DNA of 23,831 nt from positions 1 through 23,831 of the forward strand of contig JBNKFQ010000253.1 in NCBI GenBank assembly GCA_050289385.1, in the 5' to 3' direction. This DNA comes from JBNKFQ01 sp050289385. GTDB taxonomy: Bacteria; Pseudomonadota; Gammaproteobacteria; Pseudomonadales; Porticoccaceae. The notes below the pieces were generated by a model that was not told the DNA's origin, did no database searches, and worked only from the letters and a program-made list of their open reading frames with translations. The translations under genes were made by a program, and so were the position numbers. The number at the start of each line of letters is the position of its first letter. Position 1 is the stretch's first letter. Of this stretch, positions 6,794 to 16,100 are shown one piece after another.

Positions 6794-7771
6794 TTAAGAG
6801 CCAGACTTTATAGTTTCACTTGGCAATAAATCTTTGATAAGCTCGTTAATCTTGTTGGAAATAGATGCACTGTCCTCTCCGTCTATGTCTTTTAGAAGGC
6901 CCACAAGTTTACTGGCCGTATCTGCATACAGTTCCATACGTTGTTCCGAGGCTTTGACTTGAATCATGGCCTGTTGTTGTTCCTGTCCCTGCTTGCCACT
7001 CCCTTTCACCATGGTTTCCATGGACTCAACGAGTCGCCACAAAATGCGGTATACTACATTGGCTGAAAACCCACCCAGCATCGCCAGCGCCGGTTTACCA
7101 AAGTTTTTCATTGCACCCTCAGCAAAGAGGCTCATCGGTAACAGTTCAACAATGATAATGCCCGCGATCACACCGAGAATAATTCGGGACCAGTAGCTGG
7201 AATCGTATCGTGGGTCGTAGGTGGCTTTGGCAATGTAGGCATTAGCCTGAAATAGCGCCGCAAATGCAGCTCCCAGCCCTGCACAACAGAGCAGAAATAA
7301 TTGATTCATAAATAGTATATGGCTGTTGGAATTCAACAAGCCAAGATTGATGTTTTCTACATTTACACCTTTATCCAGAGAGGTGATCAGCAACGCCACC
7401 AAAAAGAAGATTGCAACACCCGACAAACGACGGATCAGTGGTACTGGCCCCAGAAAATACATAAAAGGTTGTTTGTTTCGCTCCTCATGCAACAGAGTTA
7501 TGGCTCTGGGCGTAGCAGGATAAACAACTTTAGCCAGTGCTTGGTGTATTGCCGCCATTTTTCTGGTTGTCTGGTCAGAGTCCGCGATGTGCTCAGAAGG
7601 ATCCGTTAAATTTTTTAGCTGACTGATTGTATCTGGTGCAACATCAAGACCATTAGAAAGCGCGTAGCACGCCATGGCATCACATTCATTATTCAGTTGA
7701 TGAGCCAATGATGCACCTGATAAACCAGTGTTTGTTATGACACTGCTTTCAATTTTTTCGTGCGTAGTCAT
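6794..7771 (-). CDS. Hypothetical multi-pass inner-membrane protein with C-terminal coiled coil
   Basis: 325 residues from the ATG at 7771, preceded by GAGAGGATAGAGTA; a longer frame back to 7897 would overlap the amidohydrolase gene and lacks a site, so it is rejected. The N-terminal ~110 residues are hydrophilic. Four hydrophobic segments follow: about 117-133 (LSGVAIFFLVALLITSL), 152-178, 197-217 (IILGVIAGIIIVELLPMSLF) and 225-245. A charged, Q-rich C-terminal tail (KQGQEQQQAMIQVKASEQRM onward) is predicted to be helical or coiled coil. I do not recognise the family. It is the last gene of the seven-gene operon, 19 bp after the amidohydrolase, so it may anchor, transport for or assemble with the other products; nothing more specific is visible. 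Confidence 0.7.
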   Translation of the reverse strand: MTTHEKIESSVITNTGLSGASLAHQLNNECDAMACYALSNGLDVAPDTISQLKNLTDPSEHIADSDQTTRKMAAIHQALAKVVYPATPRAITLLHEERNKQPFMYFLGPVPLIRRLSGVAIFFLVALLITSLDKGVNVENINLGLLNSNSHILFMNQLFLLCCAGLGAAFAALFQANAYIAKATYDPRYDSSYWSRIILGVIAGIIIVELLPMSLFAEGAMKNFGKPALAMLGGFSANVVYRILWRLVESMETMVKGSGKQGQEQQQAMIQVKASEQRMELYADTASKLVGLLKDIDGEDSASISNKINELIKDLLPSETIKSGS

Positions 7772-7790
7772 TACTCTATCCTCTCTACTT

Positions 7791-9296
7791 TTATTGGATA
7801 CATTTCGCCTGTCGTTGATTGGATCCATCAAGTGGGACAGATTCTTCATTGAATTGAACCATTTGCTCCCATCCAGCTGGTGTAATGGGTTCTTCAAGGC
7901 AAAGATTCTTATTGGCCGTATCGGTTGCCAGACAATTGGATTGCCGTGCCGCGAAACCAGTCAATTTTCGATCAACAACTGTCTCCCGGCCATCTACCCA
8001 AACTGCCAAAATGTTTTTCTGAGTCGCGTCGGTTATTGCATCAAAGGGATCCTGTCCAGGGCTTTTGGCAGCCAGAACAATATCGGCTTGTAACCCCGGT
8101 TTTATCTGGCCTGTGGTATTTTCCTGCCCAAGTACGTACGCTGCATTAAACGTTGCCATACGCCAGAGATCTTTAGCCTGCAATGTATGCTTGTTCGCTG
8201 TTGCCACCTGTTTTGCACAATCAAACTCTTCCAACATATTAAAAGACCCACTGGGGGACCAGTCGGTAGCCAGTGCAACGTTTACACTACTTTTAATCGC
8301 CTTACCCAGATCAATCGTTTGTCCATACAGTGACATATTTGATCGCGGCGACCAAACAAGTGAAATATTATGATCGGCGAAAAACTGAAAATCCTTCTCT
8401 GATGCGGCAACGCCATGTATCAGTGAAAAACGACGATTATCAGACGGACGGTTAGCGATGAATTCGATGTATTTCTTTACTTCCTGCTGAGCCGTGCAAT
8501 TGTCGCGCGCGCCTTCTCCGACATGAGGTACATAGGGAATATCTACCTGGGTTGGATCGATTTTAATTGTCGGTGTTTTTCCTGGTCCGCCACCACATAA
8601 CGGTGCGAAATCGGTAATGGCTGAAAATGACAACGGAAAGGTTCGGTTATCTGCCTGCGTAGGGTAAAGGTTTTCATCATTCGGGTACTTGTGCAAATTT
8701 ACATTCTTGACCAAACCGGGTACCGCACCGGATCCGGCAAGTGTTGTGGTCCCGGACAATAAATGACGTAACTCAACCCAGGTCAATACAGCACGATTTT
8801 CCGGATCACTGCCATCACCATATTGATAAGACTTTGGGGAACCCAGTTTGGGTTTCTGTTCATCGGGAACACCGAAGCGCCACTCATCCCGATGTTTATA
8901 GTTCGGATTTATATCAGGGCTTGGAAAAGCGTAACTGTAGGCTTCGTGTTCATGGGCATTTATCCATCCTGGCGACAAAACAGTCGTACCCCGACAATCC
9001 AGTACGGAAGACTCGGGATAAGCGGCCAGTACTGTTTCGAAGCGATCAACCGTGCCAATCTTGCCATTTGCCAACACGACAAGAGCACCGTTCTCTATTG
9101 CGCCATCCAGTGTCAGCAGGGTTGATCCAATGATAAGGGGGCCGGATTGACCCGGAGAATACTTGCATATTTTCTCACTCGTCTCAGTCGCTGTGCTTTT
9201 TGCATGACTGTCACTTGAATTCTGAAACGTGTTTGTACATCCGTGTATCAATCCTGCTGATATGACAGGCAATACCAACCTTGTGAGTCCATTCAT
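7791..9296 (-). CDS. Amidohydrolase-superfamily metal-dependent hydrolase, probably exported
   Basis: 501-residue TIM-barrel metal hydrolase. Metal ligands are readable: H115-E-H117 in WINAHEHEAY after the beta-sandwich (VLDCRGTTVLSPGWI), H258 in VPHVGEG, H294 in SLIHGVAA and D345 in LATDWSPSG. This is the ATZ/TRZ-SsnA-like set, acting on C-N bonds of cyclic amides, amidines or aminopurine-like rings. The N-terminus MNGLTRLVLPVISAGLIHGC looks like a signal with a cysteine at 20; the lipobox has an unusual His at -2, so lipid attachment is possible, not sure. The spacing to the upstream 5'-nucleotidase is 27 bp. In the context of nucleases and a 5'-nucleotidase, a deaminase of nucleobases or nucleosides is an attractive guess, but substrate residues do not settle it. 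Confidence 0.82.
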   Translation of the reverse strand: MNGLTRLVLPVISAGLIHGCTNTFQNSSDSHAKSTATETSEKICKYSPGQSGPLIIGSTLLTLDGAIENGALVVLANGKIGTVDRFETVLAAYPESSVLDCRGTTVLSPGWINAHEHEAYSYAFPSPDINPNYKHRDEWRFGVPDEQKPKLGSPKSYQYGDGSDPENRAVLTWVELRHLLSGTTTLAGSGAVPGLVKNVNLHKYPNDENLYPTQADNRTFPLSFSAITDFAPLCGGGPGKTPTIKIDPTQVDIPYVPHVGEGARDNCTAQQEVKKYIEFIANRPSDNRRFSLIHGVAASEKDFQFFADHNISLVWSPRSNMSLYGQTIDLGKAIKSSVNVALATDWSPSGSFNMLEEFDCAKQVATANKHTLQAKDLWRMATFNAAYVLGQENTTGQIKPGLQADIVLAAKSPGQDPFDAITDATQKNILAVWVDGRETVVDRKLTGFAARQSNCLATDTANKNLCLEEPITPAGWEQMVQFNEESVPLDGSNQRQAKCIQ

Positions 9297-9323
9297 TTAG
9301 AACGTTCCAATCAAAGTAAGTCG

Positions 9324-11012
9324 CTAATCCTGAACACAGGGCAGATTGCTGCGATCCGAGCTACAAACGCGTCCGGGCAGCGCAGGGCTGATAGCATTGC
9401 CTTGTTGCCATTGAGCGCTGATGGCTTTGGTCACAACGTCCTGCAAGTCCAGTTCCTTACCATACTTAACTTCGTTATTGAGGTTGAGCATGGTATAGCC
9501 ATCCTGGTTGCCCTTGGCAGGATCTGCTATGAAATCACCAACCACCGCCAAAATTTGATCGTCAGCTTTTACCGGTTGCAGATTACCCTGTCTGTCTATT
9601 AGCTGGAGGTCACTCGCTTCTCCCAGTTCGACATTGTGACGATAGGTCAGACCGGAGACCTGTAACCACCATCCGTTACCCGTCCAGTCCTCTATAGAGT
9701 GGTTAACCGCTCTTCGCAGTTGATCACCACTGATGGTGATCAGTTTCAGGCTGACGGGGTACTGGAGAATTGCATTCAGATACCACTTGTTGATATCGGA
9801 CCCAGCGGGTATGTTCTGGTTAATGCGCAAGGTTCCCGAATTGATCAATGCAATTTGTGGTTTCTTGCCTCCTGGCAGGTCCATATCATCAAACGCGTAT
9901 ACCATTTGATCGGCAATATACGCGCCCAGGTTTGTTTCGTAGCGCCGAATTTCCAGCTCTTCACCAATCAGGTCAACACTGGTCTTGCCAATAACTGTTT
10001 TCAGGCAACCTTGTGGAAGAGAGTTCTCTTGACAATATTCATTCTGGTAGCGAGCGAGCCATTTCTCTGCTCTCTGTTTTACTGATTTATCAGCTACTAC
10101 CGTTGATTCATCGATAACGGTATAGAAGAACTTGCTATCTACCCGTCCGCTATCATCCACGCTTATTTTTGCGATAGCGGCTGAACGTGCATCGGCATCG
10201 GCTTTTACCACACAACGTCCATTGACGCATGCGTGCAAACGGTTGTGTTCATGCCCACCAAACAGGATGTCTGGCCCGTCATCGCCAAGAGCATTGAGAA
10301 GGGCCTTGTCCTGGGATAATTTCAGGTGCGTTAAAGCGATAACCACTTCCGCCCCCTGCTTTTTTAGGTCTCTGGTCTGCTCACGTGCAATCTCCGAAAA
10401 TTTTGTGCTAATGGCAGCGTATTCGGGAATGGCCATGTTTGTGGTAATGCTGAACAAACCAACCTTGATGCCTTTGATTTCTAAAACCTTGTTTTTATAA
10501 AGCGGTTTCTTCCATTTAATCAGCGATTTTCCATTATAGGGTTTGAAGTCAATATTGGTGCCCAACCAGGAAAATTCGGATTGTTGAATCCGATCGCGAA
10601 TCATTGGCGCATATTTCATCGGTTTTTTGTCGAACTCATGATTGCCAAAAGTGACAAACATGTGTTCATCATATTTTCCCTCCGCACCATCCAGCAGGTT
10701 GAGAATGTCCACCATCTGCTCGCCCTGATACTCACCACTCAGGGAAGATGGAAACAGAAAGTCCCCCGCCAGCAACAGCAGGATGGGATTGTCTGGAGAA
10801 TCCAACTGATCACGCAGTGTGCGCAGTCTTGCAAGACCACCGGTTGTTTGACCATCAACACCCTCAATGTTGTATATGTCATTAACCGACAGTACGGTGA
10901 ATTCACGTGTTAGCGGCGGTGCCTTGGCCCCGCTATTTGCGTGTGATTGCCCCGTTGATAAACTGGTTACAGAAAACAGCAATACAGAAATCAGACATCC
11001 TGTTAACTTCAT
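9324..11012 (-). CDS. Secreted 5'-nucleotidase / 2',3'-cyclic phosphodiesterase-like metallophosphatase (UshA type)
   Basis: 562 residues with a signal peptide (MKLTGCLISVLLFSVTSLST...SHA). The N-terminal calcineurin-like dimetal domain has VNDIYNIEG (D45), LLAGDF (D84), FGNHEFD (N124, H125), ALTHL (H229) and FGGHEHN (H254, H256). The C-terminal 5'-nucleotidase substrate domain begins near residue 330 (IGKTSVDLIGEELEIRRYET, LINSGTLR, NGWWLQVSG). The family dephosphorylates nucleoside monophosphates, nucleotide sugars or cyclic nucleotides in the periplasm. The usual D-x-H of the first motif is D-x-Y here. GGAGAGGGACG precedes the ATG. It is the fifth gene of the operon, 10 bp after the EEP gene, and fits a stepwise nucleotide-degrading set with the S1/P1 nuclease. 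Confidence 0.88.
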   Translation of the reverse strand: MKLTGCLISVLLFSVTSLSTGQSHANSGAKAPPLTREFTVLSVNDIYNIEGVDGQTTGGLARLRTLRDQLDSPDNPILLLLAGDFLFPSSLSGEYQGEQMVDILNLLDGAEGKYDEHMFVTFGNHEFDKKPMKYAPMIRDRIQQSEFSWLGTNIDFKPYNGKSLIKWKKPLYKNKVLEIKGIKVGLFSITTNMAIPEYAAISTKFSEIAREQTRDLKKQGAEVVIALTHLKLSQDKALLNALGDDGPDILFGGHEHNRLHACVNGRCVVKADADARSAAIAKISVDDSGRVDSKFFYTVIDESTVVADKSVKQRAEKWLARYQNEYCQENSLPQGCLKTVIGKTSVDLIGEELEIRRYETNLGAYIADQMVYAFDDMDLPGGKKPQIALINSGTLRINQNIPAGSDINKWYLNAILQYPVSLKLITISGDQLRRAVNHSIEDWTGNGWWLQVSGLTYRHNVELGEASDLQLIDRQGNLQPVKADDQILAVVGDFIADPAKGNQDGYTMLNLNNEVKYGKELDLQDVVTKAISAQWQQGNAISPALPGRVCSSDRSNLPCVQD

Positions 11013-11022
11013 CGTCCCTCTC

Positions 11023-12183
11023 CTACCAGATTTTCAGTTGAACCCAAATTGGACGGTGATCGGAAATCGCCCACGTAGCATCGTCTTCACTTCGAGAGGT
11101 AATAGAATTACCAGTCTTTATGTAGGGTTCACTGTTTTCATCCACATCCGCCAAGTTGGCATATTTGGTCAGTCCATAACTTCGGTTTTTGCCAAGTTTG
11201 TCGATGGTGCTTTTCATGTATTTATTGTGAACACCAAAGGCGATCATGCCGCAGTCTTTCAGGAAGGTCGCGCCGTGTGCCATCTTTTCGGCCAAAGGAG
11301 GACTGAGCAAAAACTGATCATAGAAGAAACGACTCTTGCGATACCCCATATTTGTTCGCAATTGATCTGATTTTCCGGCCCCCAGATAGCTAAAATTTCG
11401 AAATAGCTGGTATAGATTTCCATCCTGATCCTGTTGTGCGATGTAGTTCTCGCCGAGATAATTTTCAACACCGCTTTTTTTATTGTATCCGTAGTTCATA
11501 TCACCCAGCACCAGCGCCAGCTCGTTCTTGTGAGCCAATAGCCAGTCTGTCATTTTGATCATTTCACTGCCACGATCAGGATCATTTGGGGTCAGGTGAA
11601 CGGATCCTACTTGCAGTGTCTCACTGTCTGTGCCGTTGGTTAATTTAAGCGCCCAGGTCGCCATGTCCCGACTGGTGCCCAGTTCCTCAAAACCTTGCCA
11701 GGCGACATCTATGGAATACCCCGCCGCATTTTTTCGATAAGCAACCAGCGATGTTTCCCGACCAGCCCCACTTCCACTACCGGTATCGGCAATGGCCACT
11801 TGCCATTCTGAACCCAACTGGATTTCCAGCAATGCTTTTATGGATCGCAGGGTTCGGTCCTGTTCCGGGGTTAGCGTGTCTGACCGCAATAAGCCCAACC
11901 CGACTTCTTGCAGAAAGACAACATCGGCCTCATCCACCAGATCAGCAATTGCTGTATAGTCCTTAATACTGCGACTGCGAGATCCCATATTGCGCACATT
12001 AAAACTGACAACGGTTAGCTCTCCATTTTCAGATGCAGGAATCGCCTTCCCCAGTCGGTTGTCATTGGATACAACATCCCCTTGTTCCGGATGTTCAATC
12101 GCCTGCAATGGCATAACAACCAATGCGCTTACCAATATCGCCATGCCCCCGAAAACCGACATTCTTTTATTTTTTGTTTTCAT
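11023..12183 (-). CDS. Exported endonuclease/exonuclease/phosphatase (EEP) family protein
   Basis: 386 residues in the DNase I/exonuclease III fold. MSVFGGMAILVSALVVMPLQA is a signal peptide. Catalytic motifs in order are VVSFNVRNMG (N62), VFLQEVGLG (E93, metal ligand), LVLGDMNYG (D and N) and AISDHRPIW (D375-H376). The family cleaves phosphodiesters in DNA, RNA, phosphoinositides or sphingomyelin, so the substrate is open; an extracytoplasmic DNase is the simplest reading beside an S1/P1 nuclease. The start lies 2 bp after the DyP stop, indicating translational coupling. No strong ribosome site other than AAGGACAAC precedes the start. Confidence 0.87.
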   Translation of the reverse strand: MKTKNKRMSVFGGMAILVSALVVMPLQAIEHPEQGDVVSNDNRLGKAIPASENGELTVVSFNVRNMGSRSRSIKDYTAIADLVDEADVVFLQEVGLGLLRSDTLTPEQDRTLRSIKALLEIQLGSEWQVAIADTGSGSGAGRETSLVAYRKNAAGYSIDVAWQGFEELGTSRDMATWALKLTNGTDSETLQVGSVHLTPNDPDRGSEMIKMTDWLLAHKNELALVLGDMNYGYNKKSGVENYLGENYIAQQDQDGNLYQLFRNFSYLGAGKSDQLRTNMGYRKSRFFYDQFLLSPPLAEKMAHGATFLKDCGMIAFGVHNKYMKSTIDKLGKNRSYGLTKYANLADVDENSEPYIKTGNSITSRSEDDATWAISDHRPIWVQLKIW

Positions 12184-12185
12184 GT

Positions 12186-13484
12186 TTAGTTGTCCTTGTC
12201 TTCGAACAATGCAGATGCCAGATAATCCTCTTCTCCAGACGGAGCAGGAGGACAGAAGTAGTAACCGCCTCCCAGCGTTGTAAATATGTCCTCGTCGTAC
12301 AGTCGATCAATGCCAGCACCCGGTACAGGAAAGTCGGGATTCAATTGCCACATGTTGGTGACGTGCTCGAACTGTTGCTGTATCGATTTCATGAAGGCAA
12401 TGAAGTGTAAGCCAGCGGTGGTATTACCGTCTGTGTTCAATCCATCAAAAAAAGGATACGGTCTGCGTAAAAATCTGCGCTCGGTATCTTCCAGCCCAAA
12501 CAAGTCTGGATCAGAACGCCTGGGCTGAACTTTGCGGACGTGGCAGTTGAGTGGGCCATCTTTCGGGTCGGTGGGATCCGGGTATATCGGGGTCATATTC
12601 TCCGGACCGGTCACTTCGCGTGACAATGGTTTCCCGGTGTCCTTTTCACGACCGATAAATTGCTCTTGCTCCTTTTGGGGAATACTTTCCCATTTGGGCA
12701 GGTTTTCCCGAATTTTGCGATATACCATATAGGTGCCATTGATACACCAGTCTGGCTCATCGTCCTGATCCCCCACGTAGACAAGACGCTGCAGGTCACC
12801 CAACGGGGCCGACCGCAAGTTATCAATACCATCGTCAAACCGTAAAAATTCCCGCTTGTCTGGCCGTTTAAAACCGCTTTCCATTGACACAACTTCGATC
12901 ATGTCCCGGTCGTCCACCCAGCTATTGTGCCGTCGAAAATTGTTATTGAACTGTTCGACAAAATAGCGTGCCACTGCAACGGATATATATGTGCTGTCGC
13001 TGGCGATCATCAATACGATTGAGGAGTCGCGAGCTGAATCGCCCATGTTTTCATCATCACCGGGAAAGGATGGCATGGTCTTCAGATATTTGGGCTTCAG
13101 AGAACGTATGCCATAGCAATCATTACCTTGCTTATCGACAAACAAGGATGCACCAAGGCCAACTGTAATAGTTACCCGGTAATTGGACGGCAAGTCTCCC
13201 TTGTCCAGGGGTCTCATATGTTTGTCAGAAGGCTCTCTGTTCTGGTTGTCTCTGACAAAAACCGTCAAACCCTGCAAAACCGCTTTCAGCTCGTCTCTGC
13301 TCTTTGCCAAGATATTGGCTTTTATCAGGCTAAGGCAGCCTTGTTGATCGAGTCTGCCCCGGTAGTCCTGATAATCTTCCGGATCAACATCGGAAGGTGG
13401 TTCAACTGGCCACAAAGGATCGGTAATACCGTTCTGGTACTTGCTGCCATACTCAGGCATTGGCTTGGAGTCTTTTAGTGACAT
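12186..13484 (-). CDS. DyP-type haem peroxidase
   Basis: 432-residue dye-decolorising-type peroxidase. It carries the distal acid motif, here REFLRFDDGIDN with D218 in the place of the GxxDG aspartate; then GTYMVYRKIRENLPKW, EQFIGREKDTGKPL, the proximal haem ligand H315 in NCHVRKVQPR, RRFLRRPYPFFDG, and the ending GLHFIAFMKSIQQQFEHVTN, GGGYYFCPP. The glycine of GxxDG is a Phe, a departure from the commonest form. No signal peptide is visible, so the enzyme should be cytoplasmic or encapsulated. It uses H2O2 to oxidise bulky substrates, or acts on porphyrins or sulfur compounds in some members. It lies 24 bp behind the glycyl radical enzyme gene, an unusual partner for a peroxidase. Confidence 0.9.
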   Translation of the reverse strand: MSLKDSKPMPEYGSKYQNGITDPLWPVEPPSDVDPEDYQDYRGRLDQQGCLSLIKANILAKSRDELKAVLQGLTVFVRDNQNREPSDKHMRPLDKGDLPSNYRVTITVGLGASLFVDKQGNDCYGIRSLKPKYLKTMPSFPGDDENMGDSARDSSIVLMIASDSTYISVAVARYFVEQFNNNFRRHNSWVDDRDMIEVVSMESGFKRPDKREFLRFDDGIDNLRSAPLGDLQRLVYVGDQDDEPDWCINGTYMVYRKIRENLPKWESIPQKEQEQFIGREKDTGKPLSREVTGPENMTPIYPDPTDPKDGPLNCHVRKVQPRRSDPDLFGLEDTERRFLRRPYPFFDGLNTDGNTTAGLHFIAFMKSIQQQFEHVTNMWQLNPDFPVPGAGIDRLYDEDIFTTLGGGYYFCPPAPSGEEDYLASALFEDKDN

Positions 13485-13508
13485 GATTCTATTCCCTTAG
13501 TAAGACCA

Positions 13509-16064
13509 TCAATCGATAACGATTTGAGGACGACGACTCTGTTGGGCGCGATGAGCGGAAAACAGTACGCTGTAAAACTCTGTCCACCCACCCATGCGAA
13601 CCCGAAGCAGTTCAAAGTTATCGGGAGTTTTGTCTGCTGCGGCAAAGGTCTCCGGGTTGGCGACGGTCACAGTCATAATATTGCTGCCTTCACCTTTTGC
13701 GAAACGTTCCAGGATGTTAGTCAAACTCTCCACAGTTACATCTTCACGAATATTGATGTCACAAGCGGCACCATCGCTCAAGCTGTTTATTGAGGGATGG
13801 TTATAGCTGTTCAGTATGTTATCAATGGGTATTTCACGGGAATGTCGAACTTGACCATTTTCGTCCACAAATGAAGCGTCAAGGAAGCCCGGTACCGGGG
13901 ACACGGACAAATCCGATGCTATGGCGTCTCCTGCCATGCGACCGTCAGCGGAAGCGCCGGCAAAACTTCCCCCAAAAACATATTGCTCGAATGTGCCGAC
14001 ACCTGGTGTGAACAGAATTTCAAAGGGCTTGTCGTCAGTGCCATAAGAGTTTCTCAGAGAATCCCAGCCATCCTGATGAATCGGATGATTTTTGACCGTT
14101 TGTACCGCTTCAGTAAAGGTCTCAATCAAGCGATAAGCCAATCCATCTACCTCGCTATCGCCAGTGCCAAATTTGGCGCCACCGAGACATTGCTGATGTA
14201 TCTCCCTGATTCTTTCATCGGGCAATTTCAAGCCAATCACGTCGGGGTTGAGCCCCCAATTGCTACGCAAGCAGGACACCAGTTCCTCCAGAGTGAACCG
14301 CTGCTCTTCAAAAACGTATTTTTTTATGACATAGAGCGAGTCTGACACAGTGCTGATGCCAGTCATCAACGGCGCAAACATGTGATACCGGGCACCACCG
14401 GCACTAAAATCGCGACCGGATTCGAGACAGCCATCAATTAACGGTGACAACAGTATTGACGGACAATAAGGGGCCTTGATGCCATAGGCACCCAGTATTC
14501 CGGCGATAAATTCGTGGGTCTTTGTTTCAATGTGGGTATTCAGAATTGACCAGAATTCTTCAAAGTCTGTAATGTGTTTGGCTTCCGGAGTTCTGAAACC
14601 TGTTTTCATCCCGCGCAGGTAAGTACCTCCTGCAGCGCCAAACCCGGCACCACCATTCAAGGCCTTTTCCAATACATCCATTCCCGGGATATAACCGAAA
14701 CTGAATTCGGTTTCCCCAGGGAAAATCGTTTCGTAACAACCATCACAACAGTAGTTCCTGGCGCTGGCCAGCTCTACATAACCACCGGTTTTTTCATGAA
14801 GCTCGGGGATCAATTTGTCGTCGTTGAGCATTACGGGGTGTGCACCGCCACTAAGATGTGTCTTTGCAGCCGCCTCCAGCAATTCACGTGGTGTATTTTT
14901 GTGAACCCTGAGATCCAAAGTTGGACTATTCAGAGGCATTCGTCTCGATGCATTCAGGCACAGGTAGGTAACGGGGTTCGAAGCATCTTCCGGCGACTCA
15001 TCATTAGTGGCTTTTACGCCACCCAGCGTGCATTGCTGCATCCACTGGTTGCCAAGAGCACCCTGGTCAAAATTGGAGGCCCCGCCGGCACCCAGCAAAG
15101 CACCGTCTGATGAACTGAAACGATCCTCGAAAAACTCATTTTTGAGCATGACCTGATCATCCAGCTTCAACCACCAGCAATCGATTATCTCCTGCGCCTG
15201 CTGGTCATCAATCAATTTGTCATTGATATCTTGTTGGTAAAAGGGATAAAGAATTTGGTCGAGTCGCCCCAGGGAAACTATTTCACCAGTCCAGTGCAAG
15301 GCACAGTGCATAATATGAATGCATTGAACCGCTTCAAGAAAATTGCGAGCCGGATGGGCTGGTATTCTTCGCAACCTTGAGGCCATTTCTTTCAATGAAC
15401 CATGGCGCTCCGGATCGTCTTTGTGAATTCCTGCGACACGTTCCGCTTCCTTCGCATACCGTTCCGCGAATTCAATAACACCTTTCAGGCCAATAATGAC
15501 AGCGTCGTAAAAGGCGATAGACTCCTTGTCATCAGGTTTATTCACGTCCAGTGCTTTCATCTTTTCCTGAACACTCTGAACAGTCGCGAGAAGCCCGGTT
15601 TCCACCAATCGCTGGTAGTTGGGAACAACGTGTCCAAAGGGAGACCATTCGTTAATGTATTTGAGTTGGCCGGACAGAGCTTCGTCTTCATTCAGGTAAA
15701 GCATTAACTCCTTGCCCTGACCTACCGAATACGGGGGCATGATTCCGGCTACCAGATCATCGGGAGAAACACCAAAAGTACGCGCTTTTCGTGCAGTATC
15801 CGGCTGACTGATAATTTCCAGAGTTTTAACCACAGACAAGGCTTTTCGTTTCGCTACGGGCTGATTCTTGATCGACCCCTTCTCATCCTCGTAATAATGG
15901 TCAAGCAAATGTCCCAGAGCACCCTGCTCCAGAAATGGCAGCTTGGTCTGCCAGCGTTCGAGCACATCTGTTAACAGGCGGCAAACGCGTGGACTCGGGC
16001 GATCTTCGTGGCCTGCAGGCAGATTTTGCAACGACTGCCAATAGGCGAGAATGTTATGTTCCAT
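13509..16064 (-). CDS. Glycyl radical enzyme of the PFL / diol-dehydratase-like superfamily, function unassigned
   Basis: 851 residues, full length for the family. The PFL-like barrel includes GHVVPNYQRLVETGL (near 145), a thiyl-radical loop NYCCDGCYET with C443 and E445 (GCxE, as in GRE dehydratases and C-N or C-C lyases, not the C-C pair of true PFL), and a C-terminal glycyl loop LRVRMGGWTEF with the radical glycine G826, 25 residues from the end. The residue after it is Trp where Tyr is usual. Two extra cysteines (C439, C440) stand just before the thiyl cysteine. Members make an oxygen-sensitive glycyl radical installed by a radical-SAM activase; none is encoded in the window. AGAGGG precedes the ATG. 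It is second in the operon, 36 bp after the S1/P1 nuclease and before the DyP peroxidase. Substrate unknown. Confidence 0.87.
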   Translation of the reverse strand: MEHNILAYWQSLQNLPAGHEDRPSPRVCRLLTDVLERWQTKLPFLEQGALGHLLDHYYEDEKGSIKNQPVAKRKALSVVKTLEIISQPDTARKARTFGVSPDDLVAGIMPPYSVGQGKELMLYLNEDEALSGQLKYINEWSPFGHVVPNYQRLVETGLLATVQSVQEKMKALDVNKPDDKESIAFYDAVIIGLKGVIEFAERYAKEAERVAGIHKDDPERHGSLKEMASRLRRIPAHPARNFLEAVQCIHIMHCALHWTGEIVSLGRLDQILYPFYQQDINDKLIDDQQAQEIIDCWWLKLDDQVMLKNEFFEDRFSSSDGALLGAGGASNFDQGALGNQWMQQCTLGGVKATNDESPEDASNPVTYLCLNASRRMPLNSPTLDLRVHKNTPRELLEAAAKTHLSGGAHPVMLNDDKLIPELHEKTGGYVELASARNYCCDGCYETIFPGETEFSFGYIPGMDVLEKALNGGAGFGAAGGTYLRGMKTGFRTPEAKHITDFEEFWSILNTHIETKTHEFIAGILGAYGIKAPYCPSILLSPLIDGCLESGRDFSAGGARYHMFAPLMTGISTVSDSLYVIKKYVFEEQRFTLEELVSCLRSNWGLNPDVIGLKLPDERIREIHQQCLGGAKFGTGDSEVDGLAYRLIETFTEAVQTVKNHPIHQDGWDSLRNSYGTDDKPFEILFTPGVGTFEQYVFGGSFAGASADGRMAGDAIASDLSVSPVPGFLDASFVDENGQVRHSREIPIDNILNSYNHPSINSLSDGAACDINIREDVTVESLTNILERFAKGEGSNIMTVTVANPETFAAADKTPDNFELLRVRMGGWTEFYSVLFSAHRAQQSRRPQIVID

Positions 16065-16100
16065 ATAACCCTCTGGTCTCGTCTGAAAGGTGATTTTTGT

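Noticed and set aside
7772..7897. Longer start of the membrane protein gene
   Set aside because: It would overlap the amidohydrolase gene and has no ribosome site, whereas 7771 has one.
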